Translations under genes and position numbers: made by a program
Part shown: piece after piece, positions 1 to 5,343 of the stretch
How the letters are laid out: each line of letters opens with the position of its first letter
Position numbering within the stretch: position 1 is the stretch's first letter
The notes under the pieces: model-generated
Told to the model about the DNA's origin: nothing
Database searches by the model: none
What the model saw: only the letters and a program-made list of their open reading frames with translations
Assembly (NCBI GenBank): GCA_029265085.1
Contig: JAJUJY010000237.1
Span: forward strand, 1-5,343
Source: Chloroflexota bacterium
GTDB taxonomy: Bacteria > Chloroflexota > Anaerolineae > Anaerolineales > Anaerolineaceae
Reading direction: 5' to 3'
DNA length: 5,343 bases

Positions 1-2
1 GG

Positions 3-49
3 AGAAAAGCGAGGCAAATTGGCTGCCTCGCTTTTCTATTTTGTTTTTT
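3..49. terminator. Strong intrinsic terminator, probably bidirectional
   Basis: A perfect 14-base inverted repeat, AGAAAAGCGAGGCA (3-16) and its complement (24-37), encloses a 7-base loop. On the plus strand it is followed by ATTTTGTTTTTT (38-49), a classic U-tract for a gene coming from the left. On the minus strand the GC-rich core is followed by TTTTCTCC, a shorter U-tract that can serve the exoprotein gene, whose stop lies about 47 bases upstream of the hairpin. This layout suggests that a convergent plus-strand gene lies outside the left edge. Confidence 0.85.
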
Positions 50-81
50 GCTGACAACAAAAAACTGACAACTGATCACTG
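50..81 (+). repeat. Short degenerate 7-base tandem repeat
   Basis: Between the terminator and the exoprotein stop, the plus strand shows units GCTGACA (50-56), ACTGACA (64-70), ACTGATC (71-77) and a partial ACTG (78-81), all in the same 7-base phase, with an A-rich unit at 57-63. CTGACAAC occurs twice exactly 14 bases apart (51-58 and 65-72). It is short, so a chance origin cannot be excluded. Confidence 0.4.
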
Positions 82-83
82 TT

Positions 84-3000
84 TTACCGGTGAATCACCG
101 GCAGCCACATAACCAGCGGCTCGCCAATCCACAGGCGGTATTTCACGTCCGTTCCGGCCAGTTCATTAACCAGCGGGCTGATTTCAAGGTAATAGGTGCC
201 GGTATCGGCAGCGGTAAATACAATGGCAGAGGTTTGCCCCAAGGCCGGCGGAGCGGATTGCGCCAGTTGGGTGCTGCGGTCGGGCGCATACAGTGTCAGA
301 TTGGCGGCTGCGTTCCCGCTGATTGGCTGCACCACGATCATCACCTTTTGGGCGGCCCGGGTAATGTCAAAATAAATCCAATCCGTGTCGGCAGTCTCGC
401 ACTGGTTGTGTTCCTGCGTGCTGCCCAGCGTAAATACCTGCGCACCTGCCAGGGTATCATCTCCGGCGGCATCAAATGCATCCGGCGTGCAGGCGGCAAT
501 GGTGGTGCTGGCCTCTGCGTTGGTAGGGTAGGCTTCCTGGTTGCCAGCCATATCCACTGCAATCATGCGGAACTGGTAGCTGTGTCCCATGACCCCAAAG
601 AAACTTGCGCTGCGCTGGTTGGGGTCGGTAATGGTTGCCCAGTTCAACCAGGCGCTGCCGTTGTCTTTGTATTGAATGGTGAAAGAGGCCAGTCCGCTGC
701 CGGTATCGCTGGCACTCCAGCTCAACGGGATCAGGGTGGATTGGGATGTGGCGGGCAGTGAATTGAGTGCAGAGGTTGGCAGGGTGCTGTCCACCACCAG
801 GTCGGTGATCATGTCGCCAAACTGGTTCCCGGCGGCATCCCAGGCTTGAATGTAAAATGCGCTGCCGGTCATGCTGCCCAGCGAGGCTGGGGTGACTGCC
901 CAGCTCCAGCCGTCGGTGCCGTTGGTATCGCTGCCCAGGAACACCCAGGCGCCGTTGGTCCAATCGGAACTGTGCCAGTAGAAATCCACTTTGACCACCC
1001 CGCTTTGCCCATCATTGGCATCTGCATGGACGCTAAAGGGAATGGCTGGAATTTGTTGGTTCACCGGGTAACTGATCTGCGCAGAAGGCGGGATAGAATC
1101 TTCGACCAGGCGCAGCGAATAAGAATAGCTGCTGCCGCCTGCGCCTGGGTGATCCCAGGCACGGATCCGCACGGTATAGGTTCCCGTGTACGGTAAAGTC
1201 GTTCCCAGCAGCGGATCGCGGACGACGCCAAAAACCTGGTCGTCATTTTCTGCAATCAATTTGCCGCTGGCATCCATGAGGAACAGGTAGGCATCCAACG
1301 TGGAACCGCCCAGGTCGTAGGCATCCACATCCAGGATGACGCGCTGGCCGGCCGTGCCGCTGAATTTGTAGTAATCCACATCTCCAGCCGGGCAAATGGT
1401 TTGTCCGCTGACGGTGCTGCCCAGGTTGACCGCGACTGCGGTTTCAACGGTGTTATTAGCCGGATTTTCCTGGCAGGTTTCACCGGGGGTGGTGGTGATG
1501 CTGAAGTCGTCAATTTCCCAGCCCTTCAGGCCGCTGTTGTCGGTGTTATCCACCGAATAAAAGTGGAAACGGATGCGCACGGTATGACCGGCGTAGCCGG
1601 AAAGATCGATCACAGGGCTGTTGAGCCAGTATTGGACCGGGTCATCCCAGAGCTGCCCCCAGGTAGGCAGGTCGTTGAACACACCGCCGTCCACAGAAAT
1701 CTGGATGCGGCGCTGATCCCAAAAGCGGTAGGGGCTTTCTGTGTCGGATTGGTACTTGAAACGCAGGTAAGCCGGTTGACCGGCAGGCAGAGCCACGGGC
1801 GGAGAAGTCAGGTCGCCGCCGCGGATCGCGTCATGGGCAAGATCGCTGCCGTTGTTATACACCCAGCCGTAATTTCCGGCCTCGCGAGAAATCTCATCCC
1901 AATGCCACAGCCCGGAGTGGAACCAATCGCCGTTGTCGGTGTCAAACGAATCTGTATAGGGCAGGGATTTGGGGGTCAATTCCGGTAAAGTGGAAGCATC
2001 AACGGTGAAATAACTGGTAGCGGTGCCGTTGCCCCAACTGTCAGCGCTGTTGGAACCGCGCGCCCGCCAGCGGTACTGTCCGGGGGGCAGGCTGCCAACG
2101 GAATAGCTGTAAAATGGCTGGTCGCTTACAGCAGCATACGCAATCCAGGTGCTGCCGTTCCAGCGGTCCAGATTAAATTTATAGTTCGTTGCTCCAAAGA
2201 CCCGGAAGGTTAAGTCGATCGAGCTGGTGGCGGGCAGGGTGACATCACCGGCATCCGGTGTGCTGGTGGTGTCGGCAGGGGGATATACTAGGTCAACCGG
2301 ATCGCCAACAACCGTGGCTTTGTCCTGTACCTTGAGCGAGGTCAGGTGATCCAGGCGCAGGATATTATCTGTCAGGTTGGGATCATTGGCTTCCAGGGAT
2401 TCAGTCCGGCCTGTGTAGTCTGTCTGGTCAAACAGGACCGCGCGGACGTTGGCCCCAATCTTGATTGAGGCGGTGTTGTTATCTCCAACGGTGCTAAATG
2501 AACCTGGCTGACTGTAGTCGCCAATTCCCAGTACTTTGCAGGCGCCCTGGTAATTCGGCTCGGCAAAGAGCGCTACCTGGCTGCTGGTTGGCTCACAGGC
2601 GGGGGGCGGAGCAGCTGTGCAGGCGTAGTTCTTGACCACGGAGCGGATCCCATCTGCCATGACGAAATTGCCTTCCATATCATAGATGAAGGCAGAAATT
2701 TCTACCGGACCATCGGGCAGGTTGGCGGAACACAAGTCCACTTCCTTGAGGAAGGGTTGGGCGGTGAGCGGCGTGCCGATGGGCGTCCAACTGCCGCCGC
2801 GCGGGCGGGCAACTACCTGCCAGCTCGTAATGCCGCGGTCATCGGTGGCCGTCCCGGCAACCACCAGGCGGCTGTCAGTCACATTTTCACCAAACGCGGG
2901 CATGACCATTGTGCCGCTGGGCGGGTTGGCACCCTGGTTGCCGGAAACAAACAGGTTGTTGGTATGGCAGCCGGTGCCGTACCCCGGCCAGGTGGAGGCT

Positions 3001-3965
3001 TCATAACAGGTGCGGGGAACGCCGTCATTAATATCTACATCGTCAAAGCGGATATCAACCGAGTTGCCCCAATAGGAATTGGGGTTGGTGTGCACATGGA
3101 AATGCAGGTGATGGCCGGAGCTGTAACCAGTATCATCCACGTTGCCAATATACTGGCCTTGCTGCACCACCGCGCCCACTTTGCGCAGTTCAACCGGAAT
3201 GCTGTTGTAGGCCAGGTGCAGGTAAAGCTGGTAGGTGTACGGGCTGGTGCTGGCATCTTTGAGCACAATATAGTTATTGCAGGAAGTATCGCCGTTGGGA
3301 CAGGAATAGCTGTAATACTGTACCGTGCCGCCTTTGGAGGCCAATAGCGGAAACATCGTCCCATCGGCAAAATCATAGGCGTAGCGGCAGGAGGTCTCAG
3401 AGCAGGAATTGTAAATTAAAAAGTGGCCGATGGAACCGGAAAGCCGTTTGGCCAGACCGCCTGCCCAGGGCAGCTTGTAGCCGCGATAAACCGCGCGGTC
3501 GGTTGTGCTGGTATCCGGCGGGGTAAGATAATAATTGCGTAAATCCTCGCTGATCAGGCTGGTTGGAACCGCAGATAATTTTTCTTTCCAATCCGCATCG
3601 GATTGCAGGGTAATCTGCCAGTCCTCCGGCAGGCCGCGGCTGCTGGTATGGTAGGCAATTGCCAGTCCCGGCTCAGCCGCAATGGTCTCGCCGGTTTCAC
3701 GGTCCACCAGGGCCAGCCAGAGCAAAGATTGCTTGCCGTCCGGCGAAGGGATCACATTGTCGATTTTGATGTCGTAAATGGTGTAGGCCAGGACTTCGTT
3801 ACGGCTAGTCTGGACGCGGTTTAACAGGGCTTCTTCCAGGCCGGGGTAAGGATCAGGGGTGTCTGGGGGCGGCTCGGGAGCTGCCAGAGAGTTTCCAACG
3901 GGTGTTAGCCCGAAGGAAGCGCTCAGCACCAGCAGGGTTGTCAGGATTGAAACGAGAATTTTCAT
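84..3965 (-). CDS. Large secreted multidomain protein with M23 metallopeptidase-like domain
   Basis: A 1293-residue exported protein, numbered here from the ATG at 3963-3965. Domains in order: signal peptide 1-29; Pro/Asp-rich linker 30-40; alpha/beta region about 40-149 without a recognised family; M23-like (LytM/lysostaphin-type fold) domain about 164-294; Ig-like about 348-448; beta/gamma-crystallin-like 462-547; Fn3-like about 557-657; MAM or cleaved-adhesin-like sandwich about 669-825; PPC-like 830-954; two Ig-like repeats about 956-1059 and 1062-1158; PPC-like 1159-1279; terminal tail 1287-1293. M23 enzymes normally cut peptide cross-bridges of peptidoglycan or peptide substrates; the other modules are typical of binding or spacing. 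There is no LPXTG motif, C-terminal membrane helix or LysM domain, so surface retention is unexplained. An in-frame GTG 33 bases upstream would add 11 residues, but it has no ribosome site and would bury the signal peptide. Exact substrate is unknown; catalysis is plausible but one metal ligand is uncertain. Confidence 0.88.
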   Translation of the reverse strand: MKILVSILTTLLVLSASFGLTPVGNSLAAPEPPPDTPDPYPGLEEALLNRVQTSRNEVLAYTIYDIKIDNVIPSPDGKQSLLWLALVDRETGETIAAEPGLAIAYHTSSRGLPEDWQITLQSDADWKEKLSAVPTSLISEDLRNYYLTPPDTSTTDRAVYRGYKLPWAGGLAKRLSGSIGHFLIYNSCSETSCRYAYDFADGTMFPLLASKGGTVQYYSYSCPNGDTSCNNYIVLKDASTSPYTYQLYLHLAYNSIPVELRKVGAVVQQGQYIGNVDDTGYSSGHHLHFHVHTNPNSYWGNSVDIRFDDVDINDGVPRTCYEASTWPGYGTGCHTNNLFVSGNQGANPPSGTMVMPAFGENVTDSRLVVAGTATDDRGITSWQVVARPRGGSWTPIGTPLTAQPFLKEVDLCSANLPDGPVEISAFIYDMEGNFVMADGIRSVVKNYACTAAPPPACEPTSSQVALFAEPNYQGACKVLGIGDYSQPGSFSTVGDNNTASIKIGANVRAVLFDQTDYTGRTESLEANDPNLTDNILRLDHLTSLKVQDKATVVGDPVDLVYPPADTTSTPDAGDVTLPATSSIDLTFRVFGATNYKFNLDRWNGSTWIAYAAVSDQPFYSYSVGSLPPGQYRWRARGSNSADSWGNGTATSYFTVDASTLPELTPKSLPYTDSFDTDNGDWFHSGLWHWDEISREAGNYGWVYNNGSDLAHDAIRGGDLTSPPVALPAGQPAYLRFKYQSDTESPYRFWDQRRIQISVDGGVFNDLPTWGQLWDDPVQYWLNSPVIDLSGYAGHTVRIRFHFYSVDNTDNSGLKGWEIDDFSITTTPGETCQENPANNTVETAVAVNLGSTVSGQTICPAGDVDYYKFSGTAGQRVILDVDAYDLGGSTLDAYLFLMDASGKLIAENDDQVFGVVRDPLLGTTLPYTGTYTVRIRAWDHPGAGGSSYSYSLRLVEDSIPPSAQISYPVNQQIPAIPFSVHADANDGQSGVVKVDFYWHSSDWTNGAWVFLGSDTNGTDGWSWAVTPASLGSMTGSAFYIQAWDAAGNQFGDMITDLVVDSTLPTSALNSLPATSQSTLIPLSWSASDTGSGLASFTIQYKDNGSAWLNWATITDPNQRSASFFGVMGHSYQFRMIAVDMAGNQEAYPTNAEASTTIAACTPDAFDAAGDDTLAGAQVFTLGSTQEHNQCETADTDWIYFDITRAAQKVMIVVQPISGNAAANLTLYAPDRSTQLAQSAPPALGQTSAIVFTAADTGTYYLEISPLVNELAGTDVKYRLWIGEPLVMWLPVIHR
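129..491 (-). other. PPC-type domain 2
   Basis: Residues 1159-1279 repeat the layout of the first PPC domain: Cys1159 at the start, Cys1189 just before an Asp-Thr-Asp-Trp-Ile-Tyr-Phe strand, then Ala-Asn-Leu-Thr-Leu-Tyr and a closing Asp-Thr-Gly-Thr-Tyr-Tyr-Leu-Glu-Ile. The core is well matched but divergent from domain 1, so this is an old duplication or independent module rather than a recent repeat. It is followed directly by the terminal tail. Confidence 0.7.
1104..1478 (-). other. PPC-type (bacterial pre-peptidase C-terminal) domain 1
   Basis: Residues 830-954. The sequence has the usual order: a Cys-led acidic start with Asn-Asn-x-x-x-x-Ala, a Gly-Ser-x-x-x-Gly turn, an Asp-Val-Asp-Tyr-Tyr-Lys-Phe strand, Leu-Asp-Ala-Tyr-Leu-x-Leu, Asn-Asp-Asp, and a closing Tyr-Thr-Gly-Thr-Tyr-Thr-Val-Arg-Ile. 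Cys831 and Cys858 probably form a disulfide pinning the N-terminal strand. PPC domains follow catalytic domains in many secreted proteases and aid secretion or substrate binding. Confidence 0.75.
1491..1961 (-). other. MAM / cleaved-adhesin-like beta-sandwich domain
   Basis: Residues 669-825 open with a Ser-Phe-Asp-Thr segment followed by a Trp-rich stretch, and close with Gly-Trp-Glu-Ile-Asp-Asp-Phe. This closing pattern (GWxIDDF/I) is typical of the jelly-roll domains following bacterial immune-inhibitor-A (M6) proteases and gingipain-type cleaved adhesins. The middle strands alternate hydrophobic and charged residues (LRFKYQSD, VRIRFHF). Such domains usually bind carbohydrate or protein surfaces; the ligand here is unknown. 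Confidence 0.65.
2325..2582 (-). other. Beta/gamma-crystallin-like double Greek-key domain
   Basis: Residues 462-547 show two consecutive crystallin-type Greek keys. Each starts with an aromatic-rich strand and the Tyr-x-Gly corner: FAEPNYQG at 467-474 and LFDQTDYTG at 511-519. Each ends with a strand of the Ser-hydrophobic-Lys type (SIKIG, SLKVQ). The microbial calcium motif (N/D)(N/D)xx(S/T)S is imperfect in both halves: D495-N-N-T-A-S has Ala at the fifth place, and L538-D-H-L-T-S has Leu at the first. The fold call rests on pattern recognition alone; the likely role is structural or calcium-stabilised binding. Confidence 0.75.
3084..3476 (-). other. M23 peptidase-like domain with atypical first zinc ligand
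   Basis: Residues 164-294. The C-terminal signature is clear: a Ser-Ser-Gly-His-His-Leu-His-Phe stretch containing the HxH motif (His286, His288), preceded by a glycine-rich turn (VGAVVQQGQYIG) and by Tyr-Leu-His-Leu with His250, the usual second catalytic histidine. The N-terminal motif, normally HxxxD, reads Arg194-Tyr-Ala-Tyr-Asp198. Asp198 is kept but the expected His is Arg. His181, in Gly-His-Phe 17 residues before Asp198, is a candidate replacement, because some M23 subfamilies place the ligand His further upstream. Two short Cys loops (188/193 and 222/229) sit in the domain. Fold assignment is confident; activity is less so. Confidence 0.85.
3879..3965 (-). other. Sec signal peptide of the M23-like exoprotein
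   Basis: Residues 1-29 begin with Met-Lys, followed by a hydrophobic core rich in Leu, Val and Ile (about residues 3-20), then a polar stretch ending in Ser-Leu-Ala-Ala just before a Pro-rich linker. Small residues at the end of this segment fit signal peptidase I cleavage after Ala28 or Ala29. There is no lipobox Cys, so this looks like a released or non-lipoprotein export substrate. Confidence 0.85.
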
Positions 3966-3969
3966 GCCG

Positions 3970-3974
3970 CCTCC
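3970..3974 (-). promoter_or_regulatory. Ribosome binding site that fixes the exoprotein start
   Basis: On the minus strand the sequence reads GGAGG, four bases before the ATG at 3963-3965. The alternative upstream GTG at 3996-3998 has no comparable purine-rich motif before it. This spacing is slightly short but usable, and the ATG start places the Lys and hydrophobic core at the very N-terminus as expected of a signal peptide. Confidence 0.75.
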
Positions 3975-4052
3975 AATGCGAAACCAATCGATAAACACCT
4001 GGTCTATCTACGATGAGGCGTGCAAGGGTTGTGCCAGGGATACCCATATTGT

Positions 4053-4079
4053 ACGGGAAATCAGACCCGTTTGGTTCAA
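4053..4079 (-). promoter_or_regulatory. Weak candidate promoter upstream of the exoprotein gene
   Basis: In the 136-base gap after holA, the minus strand carries TTGAAC (4074-4079) and, 20 bases on, TACAAT (4048-4053), resembling -35 and -10 boxes. The spacing is longer than the usual 17 bases, so the match is weak. A 5-base inverted repeat, ACGGG/CCCGT with an 8-base loop (4053-4070), lies between the boxes and touches the -10. Transcription from here would leave a leader of roughly 75 bases. There is no clear terminator after holA, so read-through is an alternative. Confidence 0.3.
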
Positions 4080-4101
4080 ATAACAAATCTGTTAGGGTGC
4101 T

Positions 4102-5151
4102 TCAGACTGCCAGGCTGGCCACAAAAGTCTGCAAGGCGATTTCCGGTTCAATCTGGCTGGTTTTTACCTGCCGGTCAATTTCCAGCAAGCGGTGATAAAT
4201 GGCTTCCAGTTCGTCAATGGAATAGCGCTGCACCTGGGAGAGGCATTTTTCAGCAACAAAGGGGTGCAGGTGCAGGGCTGCGGCCACCGCGTCTTTATGG
4301 CGTGCCCCACCCAGATAAACCTCTTTCACTTGAATCATCAAGCGAAACTGGCGTACGATCAAGCCAAAGAGGTTAAAGAAATCTTGTTTTTCCAGCAGCA
4401 GAGCCAGGTGGCGCAGCGACAGGCGCGCATTTCCCACCGTCATTGCATCGATCATGTCAAAGACATTGGCCTGGCCGCCCGGAGCGGTCAGTTCCTGCAC
4501 ATCTTCGGCTTCTACCGGGCGCTTGTAATTTACAAAGGTGAGCAATTTAACGATTTCTTGTACTGCCACCTGCGTATCACTGCCGACCTGGCTGGCTAAG
4601 GCCAGAGCGGCATCCGGGTTAAACTGCCCGCCCTGTTTTTTGGCCTGTTTCATAATCCAATCCGGCATAGATTGCAGCGTGGGCTGTTGAAACACCTGGA
4701 TAAAGACCAGGTCGCTGGCTTTTTGCGCCCATTTGAGCAGTGCGTGGGTGCCGGTTTTTTTGTTATCCAGCACATCCCAGCCTTTTCGTTCGCCGCCCGC
4801 ATTAAAAGAGTCCTCTTGCACCAGAATCATCGCAGTGGTGGCGGGCAGAGTTTCCAAAAATTTGGTAAACCGCTCCTGGGCAGCTTTCCCGTTCATTAAC
4901 AACACCGGGCGATCCAGCACCACCAGCCTGCGCTCGGCCAGAAACGGCATCGAATAGGCTGCATTGGTTACCTCGTCCATGCTGCTTTGTTTGCCGTCCA
5001 GGCGGGTGATATTTAACTCCGCGATGGTTGGGTCCGAGCCAACTCGCTTGCACATCGTCTCGACCTGCTCATGCATGGCGAGCAGGTCATCTCCGTAAAA
5101 TAGATATACGGTGGGGGGTGTCTTTGTGGAAGCGGAGTCAGCGGCAGACAT
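4102..5151 (-). CDS. holA: DNA polymerase III delta subunit (clamp loader)
   Basis: A 349-residue protein, close to the usual length of HolA (about 340). Delta is the subunit of the clamp loader that opens the sliding beta clamp so that it can be loaded on primed DNA; it acts in the cytoplasm at the replisome. The N-terminus has a hydrophobic strand and a Gly-Asp-Asp turn (VYLFYGDD, 15-22) where this family starts its AAA+-like domain, followed by Arg-Arg-Leu-Val-Val-Leu-Asp at 74-80. The C-terminal collar region is very typical: NVFDMIDAM at 229-237, LFGLIVRQFRLM at 261-272, then HPFVAEK at 296-302 and Leu-x-x-Ile-Asp-Arg-Gln-Val-Lys at 322-330. Delta lacks a functional ATPase site, and none is seen here. 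The ATG follows the upstream stop by 16 bases, with a modest GGGAA site about 7 bases before it, so the two genes are likely cotranscribed. The stop codon is TGA. Confidence 0.94.
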   Translation of the reverse strand: MSAADSASTKTPPTVYLFYGDDLLAMHEQVETMCKRVGSDPTIAELNITRLDGKQSSMDEVTNAAYSMPFLAERRLVVLDRPVLLMNGKAAQERFTKFLETLPATTAMILVQEDSFNAGGERKGWDVLDNKKTGTHALLKWAQKASDLVFIQVFQQPTLQSMPDWIMKQAKKQGGQFNPDAALALASQVGSDTQVAVQEIVKLLTFVNYKRPVEAEDVQELTAPGGQANVFDMIDAMTVGNARLSLRHLALLLEKQDFFNLFGLIVRQFRLMIQVKEVYLGGARHKDAVAAALHLHPFVAEKCLSQVQRYSIDELEAIYHRLLEIDRQVKTSQIEPEIALQTFVASLAV

Positions 5152-5167
5152 AAAAAGGTTCCCGGTT

Positions 5168-5343
5168 TTATTCTTCCGTCAAAATGCGGATCATCTTCAC
5201 GCCGCCGCGTTCCAGGCAGTCCACCTGTTTTACGTGCAGGCCGCGCAGGTTGGGATCGGTGGTCACACGCTCCTGAATGGCCGGGCCGAGCGGTTGGGCA
5301 AAAATGAGGGCCAGAGTCACCAGGGTGGTGACCAGGGGCAGCC
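5168..5343 (-). CDS. 3' end of an unrecognised membrane-associated protein (partial)
   Basis: An open frame enters from the right edge and ends in TAA at 5168-5170, giving the last 57 residues. It starts with about 19 hydrophobic residues (LPLVTTLVTLALIFAQPLG), which look like one membrane helix, and continues with a soluble tail of about 38 residues containing an amphipathic Ala-Ile-Gln-Glu-Arg-Val stretch, a Pro-Asn-Leu-Arg-Gly turn and two short strand-like segments (HVKQV, VRMIKIL). The tail has one Cys and ends in Glu-Glu. No family is recognised. It could be the end of a polytopic membrane protein with a short cytoplasmic or external domain, or a small single-helix protein whose start is just outside the window. 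The reading frame stays open to the edge, and the 16-base spacing to holA supports a real gene. Confidence 0.6.
   Translation of the reverse strand, partial: LPLVTTLVTLALIFAQPLGPAIQERVTTDPNLRGLHVKQVDCLERGGVKMIRILTEE

Noticed and set aside
90..761. Plus-strand open frame of 223 codons opposite the exoprotein gene
   Set aside because: It lies wholly within the well-supported minus-strand gene, has Gly/Arg/Ala-rich low-information content, no recognisable domain, and is explained by codon bias of the real gene.
2757..3347. Plus-strand open frame of 196 codons opposite the M23-like domain
   Set aside because: It is antisense to the conserved HxH region of the M23 domain, and its translation has no family features. 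The similar frame at 1401-1988 was dismissed for the same reason.
3966..3998. GTG start extending the exoprotein by 11 residues
   Set aside because: No ribosome binding site precedes it, and the extension would put an aromatic and charged stretch before the signal peptide; the ATG at 3963-3965 has GGAGG upstream.
4053..4070. Rho-independent terminator for holA
   Set aside because: The inverted repeat has only a 5-base stem with an 8-base loop and is followed by ACAATATG on the minus strand, not a T-run.
4020..4376. Plus-strand open frame across the holA 3' end and intergenic gap
   Set aside because: Mostly antisense to holA; no ribosome site, no recognisable domain, and composition typical of a shadow frame.
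1..5343. CRISPR array, tRNA, transposon ends or a defence system
   Set aside because: No regularly spaced repeats, no tRNA-like cloverleaf seen, no transposase or long terminal inverted repeats, and no nuclease, helicase or toxin-antitoxin genes.

Overview
All protein-coding content lies on the minus strand. In the direction of transcription the order is: the 3' end of an unrecognised membrane-associated gene (cut by the right edge of the window), holA (DNA polymerase III delta subunit, the clamp-loader wrench), a 136-base gap with a weak promoter candidate, a very large secreted multidomain protein with an M23 metallopeptidase-like module, and a strong hairpin terminator at the left edge.

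The sequence is moderately GC-rich. The big protein carries a Sec signal peptide and an array of beta-sandwich modules, two of which are Cys-bearing PPC-type domains, and it ends in a short aromatic-Leu-Pro tail with a basic last residue. I associate this style of exoprotein with Chloroflexota, particularly Anaerolineae. This assignment is an inference from protein style, not from any marker gene. HolA is universal in bacteria and does not narrow it.

Layout: 3-49 is a hairpin with T-tracts on both sides. 50-81 holds a degenerate 7-base repeat. 84-3965 is the 1293-residue exoprotein: signal peptide, N-terminal alpha/beta region, M23-like domain, Ig-like, beta/gamma-crystallin-like, Fn3-like, MAM or cleaved-adhesin-like, PPC, two Ig-like domains, PPC, tail. 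3966-4101 is intergenic. 4102-5151 is holA. 5168-5343 is the partial upstream gene.

The partial gene and holA are 16 bases apart and are probably cotranscribed. There is no functional link between replication and the exoprotein that I can see; the gap suggests it has its own transcription unit. The most interesting object is the exoprotein. It combines an M23 fold, whose usual HxxxD zinc motif reads RxxxD, with a beta/gamma-crystallin module and a fully even set of 14 cysteines. I see no CRISPR array, tRNA, rRNA, insertion sequence or defence system here.
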